Source: Arabidopsis thaliana (Eukaryota > Streptophyta > Magnoliopsida > Brassicales > Brassicaceae). Taken from it: a DNA stretch of 64,000 nt. Made by a program: the position numbers and the translations under genes. The DNA is taken from the NCBI RefSeq assembly GCF_000001735.4, contig NC_003070.9, positions 5,456,001-5,520,000 of the forward strand. Reading direction: 5' to 3'. This document shows, in pieces, positions 45,019 to 55,898 of the stretch; within the stretch, counting starts at the first letter, position 1, and each line of letters opens with the position of its first letter. The notes beneath the pieces were generated by a model, which saw only the letters and a list, made by a program, of their open reading frames with translations, was not told the origin of the DNA and searched no databases.

Positions 45019-45395
45019 GTTTTCGTGTTCTTTCTTCTGGTTTTGGGAAGAGGGTTCTTCTAGTTTCAAGTACGAAGTGAAAAGCTCAGAAGAAGTAATG
45101 AGCACTTCTCTCTCAGCCATTAATTTTGTTTTGTGAGAAATTGCAGAGAGGAAAACGATTGTGTTCTTAGTTGGCCTGTAGATATGTAACAATGATATTC
45201 CACGTTGGATCAGTGCAAACAAATCCTTTTTTGTGCGGAGGAAAGCATCTTTCTCGTGGGTCTTAATCCTTGGTTTGGTTGGATATACCCACTCCTGATT
45301 ACTAGTACTATACAAGTGTTACTCTGTATCCGTTTCAATAGAATTTGAAGTTTACAATATTCAGTACAATGTCACACTCAGGTTAAGACATTTGT
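45019..45395. other. CCZ1A 3' UTR and 3' end of the small protein gene
   Basis: Convergent 3' flanks. The minus-strand frame at 44980-45315 overlaps the last CCZ1A exons and has no family features. Nothing else is seen. Confidence 0.5.
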
Positions 45396-45856
45396 TTAGG
45401 CACTACAGAATCTTAATGAACTATTGAAAGAAGTTAATGAAAACATTATAAAACCAGTAAAGAGAACGGAGGCAGCGGAGAAGAACAACGGTGGCCGGTG
45501 GTCCATGGCGGCATTACGTTTTTTTGGAGATGCTTTCCGGCCTCCACCTTTTCCGCCTGTAACTCCACGACCTCCTTTCCCCGCCCGGAAGATGTCGATG
45601 CTCTTGTCATCTTCTCCACCTTTTATGTCTTTGATTGTAAGCTCTGCTGTAAGAAGAACAAAAACGAGAAAATGAAGCTTAACAGCTCTGGTCATATAAA
45701 CAAAAGTGAATCAACAGATACTTAAAACAGAGCACCATGGGCTTCTTCTTGGTTGAGTGAGCTCGTCGATGGATCGAGTTTCTGGGAGTCCAATGAGATG
45801 GGGAAGCAGAGAAAGACGAGGAAGAGGAAGAACAATGCAACAGATACTGTCCCCAT
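45396..45856 (-). CDS. small secretory-pathway protein with basic glycine-rich segment, unknown
   Basis: I infer a two-exon gene: 45736-45856 and 45396-45646 on the minus strand, joined by a GT-AG intron in frame to give 123 residues. Exon 1 encodes a textbook signal peptide (MGTVSVALFFLFLVFLCFPI) ending near LDS-Q, then a Ser/Gln/Glu spacer. Exon 2 encodes 'GGEDDKSIDIF', a basic Gly-rich block ('AGKGGRGVTGGKGGG'), and near the C-terminus a hydrophobic stretch ('SAASVLFTGFIMFSL'). A TATA box lies about 60 bp upstream (45914-45923). Such a layout suits either a secreted peptide precursor or a small membrane protein. I know no family name. Either intron border could be off by a few bases. It lies between CCZ1A and HSP70B. 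Confidence 0.62.
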
Positions 45857-46385
45857 TGCTGGTCTGAGCTTTGTGGATTTGAGATGTGACTGTTATGAAG
45901 CTAACAGTGTGTATATTTATATATGTATGTGGGGTGGGCCAAGACAGAACTTGTTGTGAAATGACAAGTTAGGCATCAAATATGTACTTTTCTTTATGGC
46001 GCTTCAAAGATCAAAATTCTCTGTTCTGACTCTTCCTTTTTCAGGGCAAAGACAACTCCAGCAAGCAAAGAAGCATCAATATGTATTTTATACACACACT
46101 CTGTATTTCACTTCCTAACGAACATGTTCTCCGAGAATTGAGTTAATGCAACGATGACGAGACAAACTTCCTCTAGATTTGTCAATGTAACACTAATGTA
46201 CTCTTGAGAAAAAAGTATATCACTTTATTACTCGAAACAACTGAAACAGCTGAAATATGTAAAGCATACAACTATCGTTCACTAGCAAAACACCTATGAG
46301 TACACAACACTATTTGACACAATACAAAGAAAAGACTCGCTAATGGTCCAAAGCCACTCTTTCGTCTTAACACACTAAACACGCT
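45857..46385. other. promoter of the small protein gene and HSP70B 3' UTR
   Basis: On the minus strand, TATATAAATA at 45914-45923 is a good TATA box for the gene ending at 45396. The remainder is the 3' UTR and flank of HSP70B. No further feature is seen. Confidence 0.55.
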
Positions 46386-48326
46386 CTAATCCACCTCTTC
46401 GATCTTGGGACCTCCAGCAGCACCTGAGCTACTGAAATCACCATCTGTCGGCATACCTCCAGCAGCAGCACCACCCTGATACATCTTTGAGATGATTGGG
46501 TTGCAAATACCTTCTAACTCTTTCAACTTGTACTCAAACTCATCAACTTCCGCCAGCTGGTTTCCTTCGATCCATTCAATTGTTTCATCAATCGCCTTCT
46601 CAATCTTCTGCTTATCCTCTTGAGTTAGTTTCTGTGCGAGTTTCTCATCCTTGATAGTGTTTCTCATGTTGTAAGCATAGTTCTCAAGCGAATTCTTGGC
46701 CTCCACCTTCTTCTTCACTTGCTCATCCTCAGCCTTGTACTTCTCAGCATCTTGCACCATCTTCTCTATCTCCTCTTTACTCAACCTTCCTTTGTCGTTG
46801 GTGATCGTGATCTGGTTCTTCACACCAGCGGTTTTATCCTCAGCCGACACATTTAAGATCCCATTCGCGTCAATGTCGAAGCAAACATTGATTTGAGGAA
46901 CCCCACGTGGAGCAGGAGGAATGCCCTTGAGCTCGAAAGTTCCGAGAAGGTTGTTATCTCTGGTCCTTGCACGTTCTCCTTCGTAGACTTGGATCAGAAC
47001 GCCTGGTTGATTGTCTGCATACGTAGAGAACACTTGCTCCTTCTTACAAGGAACCGTCGTGTTTCTTGGAATTAACACAGTCATGACCCCACCTGCTGTC
47101 TCAAGTCCAAGGCTAAGCGGAGCAACATCAAGAAGCAGAAGATCCTGGACCTTTTCACTTCCTTCACCTGTAAGAATCGCAGCCTGAACCGCAGCTCCAT
47201 AGGCAACAGCTTCATCAGGGTTTATGCTCTTGCATAACTCCTTCCCATTAAAGAAATCTTGCAAAAGCTGTTGAATTTTCGGAATCCTCGTCGACCCTCC
47301 AACCAGAACAACATCGTGCACACTGCTCTTGTCGAGCTTGGCGTCTTTAAGAACTTTCTCCACAGGATCCATACATTTCCTGAACAAATCCATGTTCATC
47401 TCCTCAAACCTTGCACGTGATATCGTCGCATAGAAGTCAATACCCTCGTGCAGAGAATCAATCTCAATAGTCGTCTGAGCCGTGGACGAAAGTGTTCTCT
47501 TTGCTCTCTCACAAGCTGTCCTTAGCCTCCTAAGAGCTCTCGCATTCCCAGCAATATCCTTCTTGTGTTTCCTCCTAAACTCCGCAACGAAATGGTTCAC
47601 AAGTCTGTTGTCAAAGTCTTCACCACCAAGATGAGTATCTCCAGCAGTAGCTTTCACTTCAAAGACACCTTCTTCAATCGTCAACAGCGAAACATCAAAA
47701 GTTCCACCACCGAGATCGAAAATCAAAACGTTCTTCTCACCGGCCTTCGTACCCTTCTTATCCAAACCATAAGCTATAGCTGCAGCAGTCGGCTCATTGA
47801 TTATCCTCAAAACATTAAGCCCAGAGATAGCTCCGGCGTCCTTCGTAGCCTGTCTCTGCGAATCGTTAAAATACGCCGGAACCGTTACAACGGCGTTTTT
47901 AACTGTGCGACCTAAGAAAGCCTCAGCGACTTCCTTCATCTTCACCAACACCATGGAAGATATTTCCTCAGGAGAAAACTGCTTCTCTTCATTCTTATAC
48001 GAAACGACTATCATCGGCTTCTCACCGGGGCCGGAAACAACCTTGAACGGCCAGTGGAGTATGTCACTCTGAACAGAAGGATCAGAGAACTTCCTTCCGA
48101 TGAGACGTTTCGCATCGAATACAGTGTTCTGAGGATTCAAAGCCACTTGATTCTTTGCCGCGTCTCCGATCAGCCGCTCAGTATCAGTGAAGGCGACGTA
48201 CGACGGCGTCGTACGGTTTCCCTGATCGTTCGGAATGATCTCCACACGATCATTCATCCAAACTCCGACACAACTGTATGTAGTGCCGAGATCGATACCA
48301 ATAGCTTTCTCTGATTTCGTCGCCAT
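46386..48326 (-). CDS. HSP70B: HSP70B, heat-inducible cytosolic Hsp70
   Basis: A single exon of 646 residues ending in EEVD, the mark of cytosolic and nuclear Hsp70. The ATPase domain (about 1-385) contains '[14 protein letters not shown]', '[14 protein letters not shown]' and '[13 protein letters not shown]'. The substrate domain (about 395-510) and helical lid follow, then the Gly-rich end '[20 protein letters not shown]'. The chaperone binds unfolded peptides in an ATP cycle with J-proteins, and EEVD binds TPR cochaperones. Lack of introns suits expression under heat, when splicing is impaired; most constitutive Arabidopsis Hsc70 genes have one intron. The promoter holds a heat-shock element (listed separately). 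It matches At1g16030. Confidence 0.96.
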   Translation of the reverse strand: MATKSEKAIGIDLGTTYSCVGVWMNDRVEIIPNDQGNRTTPSYVAFTDTERLIGDAAKNQVALNPQNTVFDAKRLIGRKFSDPSVQSDILHWPFKVVSGPGEKPMIVVSYKNEEKQFSPEEISSMVLVKMKEVAEAFLGRTVKNAVVTVPAYFNDSQRQATKDAGAISGLNVLRIINEPTAAAIAYGLDKKGTKAGEKNVLIFDLGGGTFDVSLLTIEEGVFEVKATAGDTHLGGEDFDNRLVNHFVAEFRRKHKKDIAGNARALRRLRTACERAKRTLSSTAQTTIEIDSLHEGIDFYATISRARFEEMNMDLFRKCMDPVEKVLKDAKLDKSSVHDVVLVGGSTRIPKIQQLLQDFFNGKELCKSINPDEAVAYGAAVQAAILTGEGSEKVQDLLLLDVAPLSLGLETAGGVMTVLIPRNTTVPCKKEQVFSTYADNQPGVLIQVYEGERARTRDNNLLGTFELKGIPPAPRGVPQINVCFDIDANGILNVSAEDKTAGVKNQITITNDKGRLSKEEIEKMVQDAEKYKAEDEQVKKKVEAKNSLENYAYNMRNTIKDEKLAQKLTQEDKQKIEKAIDETIEWIEGNQLAEVDEFEYKLKELEGICNPIISKMYQGGAAAGGMPTDGDFSSSGAAGGPKIEEVD

Positions 48327-48434
48327 TGTTGCTAAAAAAAAGCTTCAGTAATTGAATGAAATTGGAAGTGAGGTTTTTCGATTTCTTTTGTTTGTTTATC
48401 TGTTTGATGAAGAATCGGAAACGATGGAAGAAGC

Positions 48435-48476
48435 TATATATACGAATCCGACGAGAGGAACGAGACATTTCGAGAA
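48435..48476 (-). promoter_or_regulatory. HSP70B TATA box and heat-shock element
   Basis: TATATATA at 48435-48442 lies about 110 bp before the HSP70B ATG. TTCGAGAA at 48469-48476 is a two-unit heat-shock element (TTCnnGAA) about 27 bp further out, with a further GAA at 48458-48460. The spacing to TATA is typical of HSF-driven promoters. Confidence 0.65.
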
Positions 48477-48598
48477 AAAAGGTCGTGGCACAACCCAGGG
48501 GATTGTGGAAAGGTGGAGAAATCGCGCAAACGTACAAGAGAGTTCTGGATTCACCGACCGGGATATATTTTATCTCCGGCGACCGCTTGATAATTAAA

Positions 48599-48659
48599 TG
48601 GGCCTATTAAAGCCCATATGGTATAAACTTGTAGGCCCGTATATAGAATAAAAGGCCCA
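48599..48659 (+). promoter_or_regulatory. cluster of four site II (TGGGCY) elements before PIG-F
   Basis: TGGGCC at 48599-48604, AGCCCAT at 48611-48617, GGCCCG at 48634-48639 and AGGCCCA at 48653-48659 lie within 61 bp, ending 88 bp before the PIG-F ATG. Clustered site II elements mark constitutive, growth-linked promoters in Arabidopsis. Confidence 0.65.
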
Positions 48660-48746
48660 GTGTAAGTTCTGGAGGATTTTCAATATTTTGTTTACGTCTT
48701 CTTTCTTCACTTGTTCTGTGATTTCGAAGACGAGAAAGGAAAAGCC

Positions 48747-50456
48747 ATGAAAGAGGCGAAGGAGAAGAAGAATCCAGAAATCTCCGTTAGTATCACGATA
48801 TCAACTTGGGGGGCTTTTGCTGTTTATGTGATTACTGGGTTATTTCTGATCTTCGGATTTCACGTGGTCCGTAACAAATACTCTGTCGATCTCATTTCTG
48901 ATCCAACTCTCACTCTGCGTCTCCTATGGGTACTAAAACTTTCTTTCATAACCTGGTTGCTAGTGGATATTTTTCAGTTAATTTTAGCCTTTTTGTTTTG
49001 ATGTTGATATTCAGATTATTGAGTTCCCGATCGTGGTAATCATCTACAGCTTGTTCCGACGAAACCCAGAGAAATGCTCGGTGAGTATAGTTCATCTCTG
49101 AGGTTCTCTGTGAGAATTAAAGAAACTGAATTTCTCGTTTTAACTCGATTGCTTTGTGCTTGTCTCATTTCCCTTTTATGAAATTGACAAAACAAGCTAG
49201 TATCCTCACTTTACACTCTTAATGCTCAAAAAAATCGTTTCTTTTCATATAGTATTATTTTGGTCTTGTGTGTTTTGACTCTGTATTCATGATTTTCTCA
49301 TTGATTTCCAGTACTTTAGAGCTGTTGGCCGAAGCTTAGTCGGACTAATTGCCGGTTAGTATTTCTGTTTTTCAGCTTATTATAGCTCACTAATTTTTCA
49401 AAGAAGTTGATTGCTCAATGAGTTCACCTGGAAATTCTAGATGTTAAGCTAAACCTGAAGATGTGAGTGAGTCTGAGCTTCTTATGCTTTCATCTTGTGC
49501 TTTTGCTGATTCAGTATCCCTTGATTGTGTCTACTATATCTATACCTGTGTTTTGATTTGTTTAATAGGTGCTCTTATAAATGCTTTGGGAGCTGTTTCT
49601 TTGGGTGCACCTATTGGAATGCAGTATGTTTCACTAAGATCTTCTTTCTCTATATCTTTTTATTTCTTTCTAATTGTGGAAATGTTGATTGTAAATCTGG
49701 ACTTTTCAGTTGTCCAGATTAAAAATGAGGCTCCTTAATGCTGGTTGTGGTCTCACTTCTGCATGGAGATTGTGTGATTTTCAAAAGCTGACATGAGTAT
49801 TACCTTCTCATCTTATGCAGATCTCTATCAAAAACAATTCACTGGTCCTTTCTAATGTCTGTTTTCACGGTAAGCTGCAGTGTCCATGACTTAAAAGATG
49901 TTAATACCATGCCATATGTGTATTTCTGCAGTTTGAAACAAACCTTTTGATGGTGTCTGATGATTTTGATTTTCATAGGTTGTACCAGCAACTGCAGTTT
50001 TAGGTGCATCATGGATAGATTGGCATCGTATCTTTGCTTCACTAAAGTAAGTCACTTATGCTACCTAGTATGATAATTCACACACTTTATGTTGTTGTTA
50101 ATCCATCTTTTTTTTTTCTTTTAGACCAATCGGAATTATAGAACATATGCTCTTAGTTCCAGCATATGGAGCAATTATTGGAGGATGGTTTGGAGCTTGG
50201 CCTATGCCACTTGACTGGGAAAGACCATGGCAGGTAATGTTTATTTCTTCTCAACATACAGTCAAGGGCTTGTTTCTGAACTTTATTGCTCCCTTTTTTC
50301 GCAGTTATTGCAAGAATGAACTAATCCTTATATTATTTTTCTCGACAGGAATGGCCTATATGTGTGTGTTATGGAGCTATAGGAGGCTACATTGGTGGAC
50401 AAATGGTGAGTTTGTTGACTCTTCTCAGCGAACACAAGAATTTGAAGCTAGCCTAG
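48747..50456 (+). CDS. PIG-F, GPI-anchor ethanolamine phosphate transferase partner
   Basis: Eight exons, 48747-48929, 49015-49080, 49312-49354, 49569-49623, 49821-49869, 49979-50046, 50125-50233 and 50349-50456, give 226 residues. It is a multispan protein with about six hydrophobic helices. The C-terminal half carries the PIG-F signature 'GAIIGGWFGAWPMPLDWERP' followed by 'WQEWPICVCYGAIGGYIGG'. PIG-F stabilises PIG-O and GPI7 in the ER, where ethanolamine phosphate is added to the GPI core. Several exons are under 70 bp, so the frame can be followed only after splicing. The last exon ends 'SLLTLLSEHKNLKLA'. It corresponds to At1g16040. Confidence 0.88.
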
Positions 50457-52562
50457 AATAGATTGATCGTCTCTGGATCGGCAGAATGAGTGTCATTTTG
50501 TTTTGACTTGATTGCTAGATGGAGAGACAACAATAGGGCAAAGGTTTTTGTTAGCTTGGACAAATTTTGTTATATTCCACATCGAATCAAGTGTTCAAGA
50601 GAATTGCAACATTCTAAAGTCAACAACGATCACAGACTTGAAAGACAAAATTCAGACGAACGTAGGGAAATTGTAAATGATAATAAGCATCTCTATATAC
50701 GCAGCCGACAACCGTTAGAATTTAGAAAACTAACAAAAATAAAAGGATAGAAAACTTCTCCTTTTGAATCAAAAAAGGAAAAGAAAAGATTCTCCTATTT
50801 TATTTCTGTTAAATCTAGATTTCGTATGCAAATAGTTGGGACTGATGCGAACTTGCGAAGCACAGTATTTGACTGTACGAGTCATCTACCACGGCCAGAC
50901 TCTGTCGGATGACGTGGCGTGTAATTATTGGCTGACAGGACCTCAGTTGTGTCATCGTTTCACGTATATGGTTAAATGCTGCCAAGTGCAACCTCTGAAA
51001 CATGGACCAACGCCGTAAAAAGATGGCATACCCGAAACTAGGCGGTGACCATTGCCTTGCTTGCATTTCTCATTTATATCTCATGCATCGTTTTCTCTTC
51101 TTTTTTTCCTGTAGACAACTAAAAAAAATATTGGTTTCAAGTTTGTAGACAAGTTAAAACATAATTACAAGAAAACTCATACCACTAAACGTTAGACTAT
51201 AAGTTATATTAACGAAATGATAAAATGTTATATATTTGGAGTTCATTGGTTGTATGTCAGATCAATGTATATTTTTGATTAGTTGTTAGAGTAGGGGACG
51301 AACTAATTATGTGGACAAATTAAAATAATGTTTTTATTTATGTTGTCTTATCTATTTATAATTCGTAATTCATATTTCAACAAGTATGGTGTTATTCCCA
51401 ATCTCATTAGGTTCTAAATAGATATATCAAATTTGATATTTTGTCAAGTGTATTTCTTAAGTTGCTGATTAGTTGCATATCTTAACACGCAAAATATCAT
51501 GTGGCCCGTTTTAGATTGGACTGTTGTAGACCATTTTTACCATAATTGTTGACATTTGCTCCCATCTAGTTAAGGGGCAGGTATACACATTAAATTACAA
51601 TTTGTGTTATTCAATAAAAAACTATAAGAAAACACTGTATTAACCTTATAAGAAATGCACTCGTAAAAACATGACGTTCATCATGTAACTTTTATAATGA
51701 TGTTCTACTTTCTGTTATAAAAAAAAACCTAAACATATACTCAAAATATATGGGAGTTCCAATGTTTAAAGTTTAATTAAGGCTATTGCCTTATTTCTTG
51801 CAAATTTTTTTGTTTTGTTTGGGTTAAAGATGCATATGCATTACATGTTATATTTTGCATATTTTTAGAACATAATTCAAATATTTCGGTGGTAAGTCTC
51901 TGTTCCATTCCATCAATTAATTAGGAATTTGGAATTAGAGAACTAGGAGTTTAGCAATGTTATTATCATATTACTTGGAAATGTGTTTTTAGAGCAAAAC
52001 GATTGCTAAAATAATTGGAAGGAAATATTAAATATAATGGAACAAAAAAATGTAAACTATATAATAATAATAATAAGATCGTTCTTTAGCATTACATTAT
52101 ATATCTTTCACGGCCCGACCAAAAAGTAGATAAACCAAGAAGTGGAGAAATTATGAAGCTCCGATTTTGCTTGCCTACTTTCTCCAAGATTTTTGGCTCA
52201 GCGGATCTAAACTTCCACATGTCAATTCCTCATTTGTTCTGAATTAAAAACACGAATTAAAAGCTATATATTGAAAACAAATAAAATGGCTAAATCGCTT
52301 AATATCAGGTCTAAATGGTTTGATTACGATTAGGAATTTTAATAAATGAGAAATCTAATTACAGAAGTACAAAGAGGGCCGTAGCAAAGGAAATCTTTTA
52401 AAGCAATAGCAATTAAAAAGGCTAAAAAAAATAAAACGGAAAATTATAATTTTAAATACTCAACCATTTCTCTTTATAGTTTCCTTATAAAACAAAAACA
52501 AAAACCATTCCATCAATTTCTCATCCTTGTTGTTTTCTTCTTCTTCTTCTTCCTCTTCTTTT
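50457..52562. other. 2.1 kb gene-poor gap with an orphan ER-stress promoter-like island
   Basis: Most of this gap is very AT-rich and holds no supported frame. One island at about 50830-51066 is visibly richer in GC and carries a perfect ERSE and, further on, a TATA-like motif at about 51072-51079, but no recognisable gene follows. A 38-bp stretch at 51510-51547 resembles one at 38190-38228. The last 60 bp are the pyrimidine-rich leader of ADAP (TTC repeats at about 52537-52561). Confidence 0.5.
50913..50931 (-). promoter_or_regulatory. perfect ERSE (CCAAT-N9-CCACG)
   Basis: On the minus strand, CCAAT, nine bases (AATTACACG), then CCACG match the ER stress response element exactly, and the last five run on into CCACGTCA, a bZIP-type site. 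In plants bZIP28 with NF-Y uses this element. No known ER chaperone gene lies beside it; its target is not identified. Confidence 0.6.
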
Positions 52563-55500
52563 ATGTTCATCGCCGTCGAAGTTTCTCCGGTAATGGAAGA
52601 CATCACACGGCAGAGCAAAAAAACTTCGGTTGAGAATGAAACCGGCGATGATCAGTCAGCAACATCAGTAGTCCTTAAAGCTAAACGCAAACGCCGATCG
52701 CAACCACGAGACGCTCCACCCCAACGTAGCTCCGTCCATAGAGGCGTCACAAGGTTAACATGAGAACAAAACACACTCAAAACGTCACCGTTTTTGTTTA
52801 TCTTTACTTAATCATATAACTTTCCGATTATAGGCATCGATGGACTGGAAGGTACGAAGCACATTTGTGGGATAAGAATAGTTGGAACGAAACTCAGACC
52901 AAGAAAGGAAGACAAGGTCAGTCTATACATACACACATATCTATATATCTTTATGAGTTATTAAAGATATTGTCGTTTTGATCTTCAACTCCGATTTCTC
53001 CGGGGAATGAGTTCGTCGTTACTGTTCTTGATTTGAAAATTAATTATATCTTATTTTGTATTTTTTGTTCTTGTTGGTTAATATGTTTTTTTTTTTGGTT
53101 TTGCTGACGATGCTGACCGGAATAATGGCTGACTCATCACGTGCAGTATATTTAGGTGAGTTTGTTTTGGTCATTTTTCATATGGCGTTTTCTTTTTGCA
53201 CTCTCAAATTGGTAGACACTTTTTAGAGTGAGTGATGCTAATTAATTATCACCTCTAATTATAAAAAAACAAACGTTACTTCTCAGTTCTTTATAAAGCC
53301 AACTTGGTGGTTCTAAACAAAAGCATACATGTTAACATCTATGGCGTGACAAAAACAAACAAATGATCTGATAATTCTTAAAAGTACATTTCGATTTGTC
53401 TTTTTCAAATGTGCTTAGTCACAAATTGAAAATCAACCCCAAACATTTTTGCTACTTCACCTTTATGTTTACAATTGACATATGTAGTTTTTTAAGAAAA
53501 TATTTACGTAATATATAGTATTTTAATACGTAAATGAAAAGAAATCAAGATTTAAACCAATGTTTAATTAATGTATTAATGTGGTTTGCACAGGGGCATA
53601 TGACGAGGAAGATGCAGCAGCACGTGCCTACGACTTAGCAGCATTGAAATATTGGGGACGAGACACCATCTTGAACTTCCCTGTAAATTTTCTCGGAATC
53701 CTAGTTAATACTTAAAAACATTAAATAATTAGAAAGTAGTTACTATTCACATGATCTTTGTTTGCTTCACAATCTTTCTTACATATGTGTTCTTATAGAA
53801 AGAAACACAAAGAAAGAAGAAGAGTCTGTTTATATCTAATTCTTGCTTCTTCTTTTTTTTTTTTTATAGTTCTAATAACTATTGTTTATTTTGTGTGTGA
53901 TTTATAGTTGTGTAATTATGAAGAAGACATCAAAGAAATGGAAAGCCAGTCAAAGGAAGAGTATATTGGATCTTTGAGAAGGTAATAACTAAATCACTTT
54001 TTTGAATGATTGGTGGTTAACTATAATTCTCTGCTTTCTTTTGGTTAACAAACTAAGTATTGATTAATAATATTTTTTGGATGATTTTTTACAGAAAAAG
54101 TAGTGGGTTTTCACGAGGTGTATCAAAATACAGAGGCGTTGCAAAGTAAACCGACTTTAATTCCCCATAATAAAAGACTATAAGAACAATGATCAATTTC
54201 AATATTACTAATTTCAAATGTTTGATAAGTTATTATGGACTTGCAGGCATCACCACAATGGGAGATGGGAAGCTCGAATCGGAAGAGTGTTTGGCAATAA
54301 ATATTTATACCTTGGAACTTACGGTAACTTTTTGAAAACTTTTTTATTTTTTATATACAGTAATTAATGAAAAAAACATGATATCTCCAAACGCAAAACA
54401 TAACTAGATGAAATTCAAGACAAGTAGAAGTAAATATGCGATTATCATTTGACACATTTGATCAAACTTGTACGTTTTCACTAATGTTTTATCAAACTAC
54501 TCCTGCATTTGAGTTTATTAGTGGTTAGTTTCCTAACCAAAAAGATTGTATGATACATATATATTTTGATTACAAATTATAAACATTCACTAAATTGGAT
54601 GGTGGTAAATGGTAGTTGTGATAACAACAAATTCTACAAATGCTATATGTGGGATTCTCTCTTCATTATAACCAAACATTTTTACTTTGAAATCTTTAAT
54701 AAGGGGTTGATATATGCACGTAATCAGATCTTGTGTTGGTTGGGAAATAGATCACCAAACCCAACCACTTAGTCAAGCCTTTAATTTATTATAGAGTTTG
54801 TTTTTCCTTATGTTTATACATATTTATTTATTGTATGGTTTAAATTATAAGTTGCTCATCCAATTTTACTGGCCAATTTAATTCTATTTATTATATGTTT
54901 TACATATTGTCCTATATCAACGGGACAAAGTACATTTTCAAAAAAATCTAACGTGATTATTGACTTGTAGCATTTTCATTTTGTTGTTGTTGGCATTATT
55001 CACTTGTGTAGCACAATATTACGTATTAGGCAAATCCATAATAGTTTGGGGAGTAAAACGTAATAATTAACAAACCAAAGAATTAGAAGTTTCATAAATT
55101 GTCTTAAACTTCTCAATGTGACATTTTGCACCCCTTTTATTGTAGCGACGCAAGAAGAAGCAGCTATAGCGTACGATATCGCAGCTATCGAGTACCGTGG
55201 ACTCAACGCCGTTACTAACTTCGACATCAGCCGTTATCTGAAACTCCCGGTGCCGGAGAACCCTATCGATACCGCGAATAATCTCCTCGAGAGTCCGCAT
55301 TCTGATCTTAGCCCATTTATAAAACCTAACCACGAGTCTGACTTATCACAGAGTCAATCTTCGTCAGAGGACAACGATGATCGGAAAACAAAGCTCTTGA
55401 AGTCGTCACCTTTAGTGGCAGAGGAGGTAATCGGACCATCGACGCCACCTGAGATTGCTCCGCCTCGTCGGAGCTTCCCGGAAGATATCCAGACGTATTT

Positions 55501-55609
55501 CGGGTGTCAAAACTCCGGCAAGTTAACGGCGGAGGAAGATGATGTTATCTTCGGTGATTTAGATTCTTTCCTTACGCCTGATTTCTACAGCGAGTTAAAT
55601 GATTGCTAA
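52563..55609 (+). CDS. ADAP: AP2-type transcription factor ADAP/WRI3
   Basis: Eight exons, 52563-52753, 52834-52916, 53147-53155, 53594-53682, 53908-53981, 54095-54145, 54247-54323 and 55146-55609, give 345 residues, as annotated. It carries two AP2 domains: the first from '[20 protein letters not shown]' to 'DTILNFP' (about 57-132), the second from '[20 protein letters not shown]' to '[10 protein letters not shown]' (about 166-235). The 9-base exon 3 encodes V-Y-L of the first domain, a hallmark of the WRI1/AP2 group. The C-terminus is acidic and Ser-rich, fit for activation. WRI3/WRI4 relatives drive fatty-acid and cutin supply; ADAP also takes part in ABA responses. An alternative ATG lies ten codons downstream (MEDITRQ). 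It matches At1g16060. Confidence 0.94.
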
Positions 55610-55898
55610 AGTGTTGTTCTTCTGATAAGTTTTGTTTTTTAGTTGTTCAGAATCTCGGTTGTGAAAATCAACATTGACACATCGATTATTCTTTCTTGTG
55701 ACAATCTTATATAATAAAGTTTGAATCTTTTTAACAGTTGTCCACTTTCAGTTTCCTCTGATGGTGAATTTGATTTGAGAGGTACTGAGGTAGTTTGTGA
55801 AACTCAGATAGAGGAATTGTTTATGTAGAAAAGTAAGGTATACAGATGATGATCATTGGAGGGATGTTCAGAGATTGAACTCGTCCGTTTATTAATGA

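Larger units (their letters stand above)
48327..48746. other. shared promoter of HSP70B and PIG-F
   Basis: 420 bp between divergent ATGs. The HSP70B side has a TATA box and a heat-shock element; the PIG-F side has four site II elements. Both sets are listed separately. Confidence 0.7.

Noticed and set aside
44980-45315. A minus-strand frame overlapping the end of CCZ1A
   Set aside because: It runs antisense to real exons and the 3' UTR, with no domain and no promoter signal.
50572-50586. ATTCCACATCG, one mismatch from the plant snRNA upstream element (RTCCCACATCG)
   Set aside because: No TATA box lies at the required 25-35 bp and no snRNA-like sequence follows. Probably chance.
50836-51066. 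Overlapping 60- and 83-codon frames on the two strands of the GC-richer island
   Set aside because: Neither resembles a known protein or has a good start context. The higher GC, ERSE and bZIP motifs explain the open frames better as promoter DNA.
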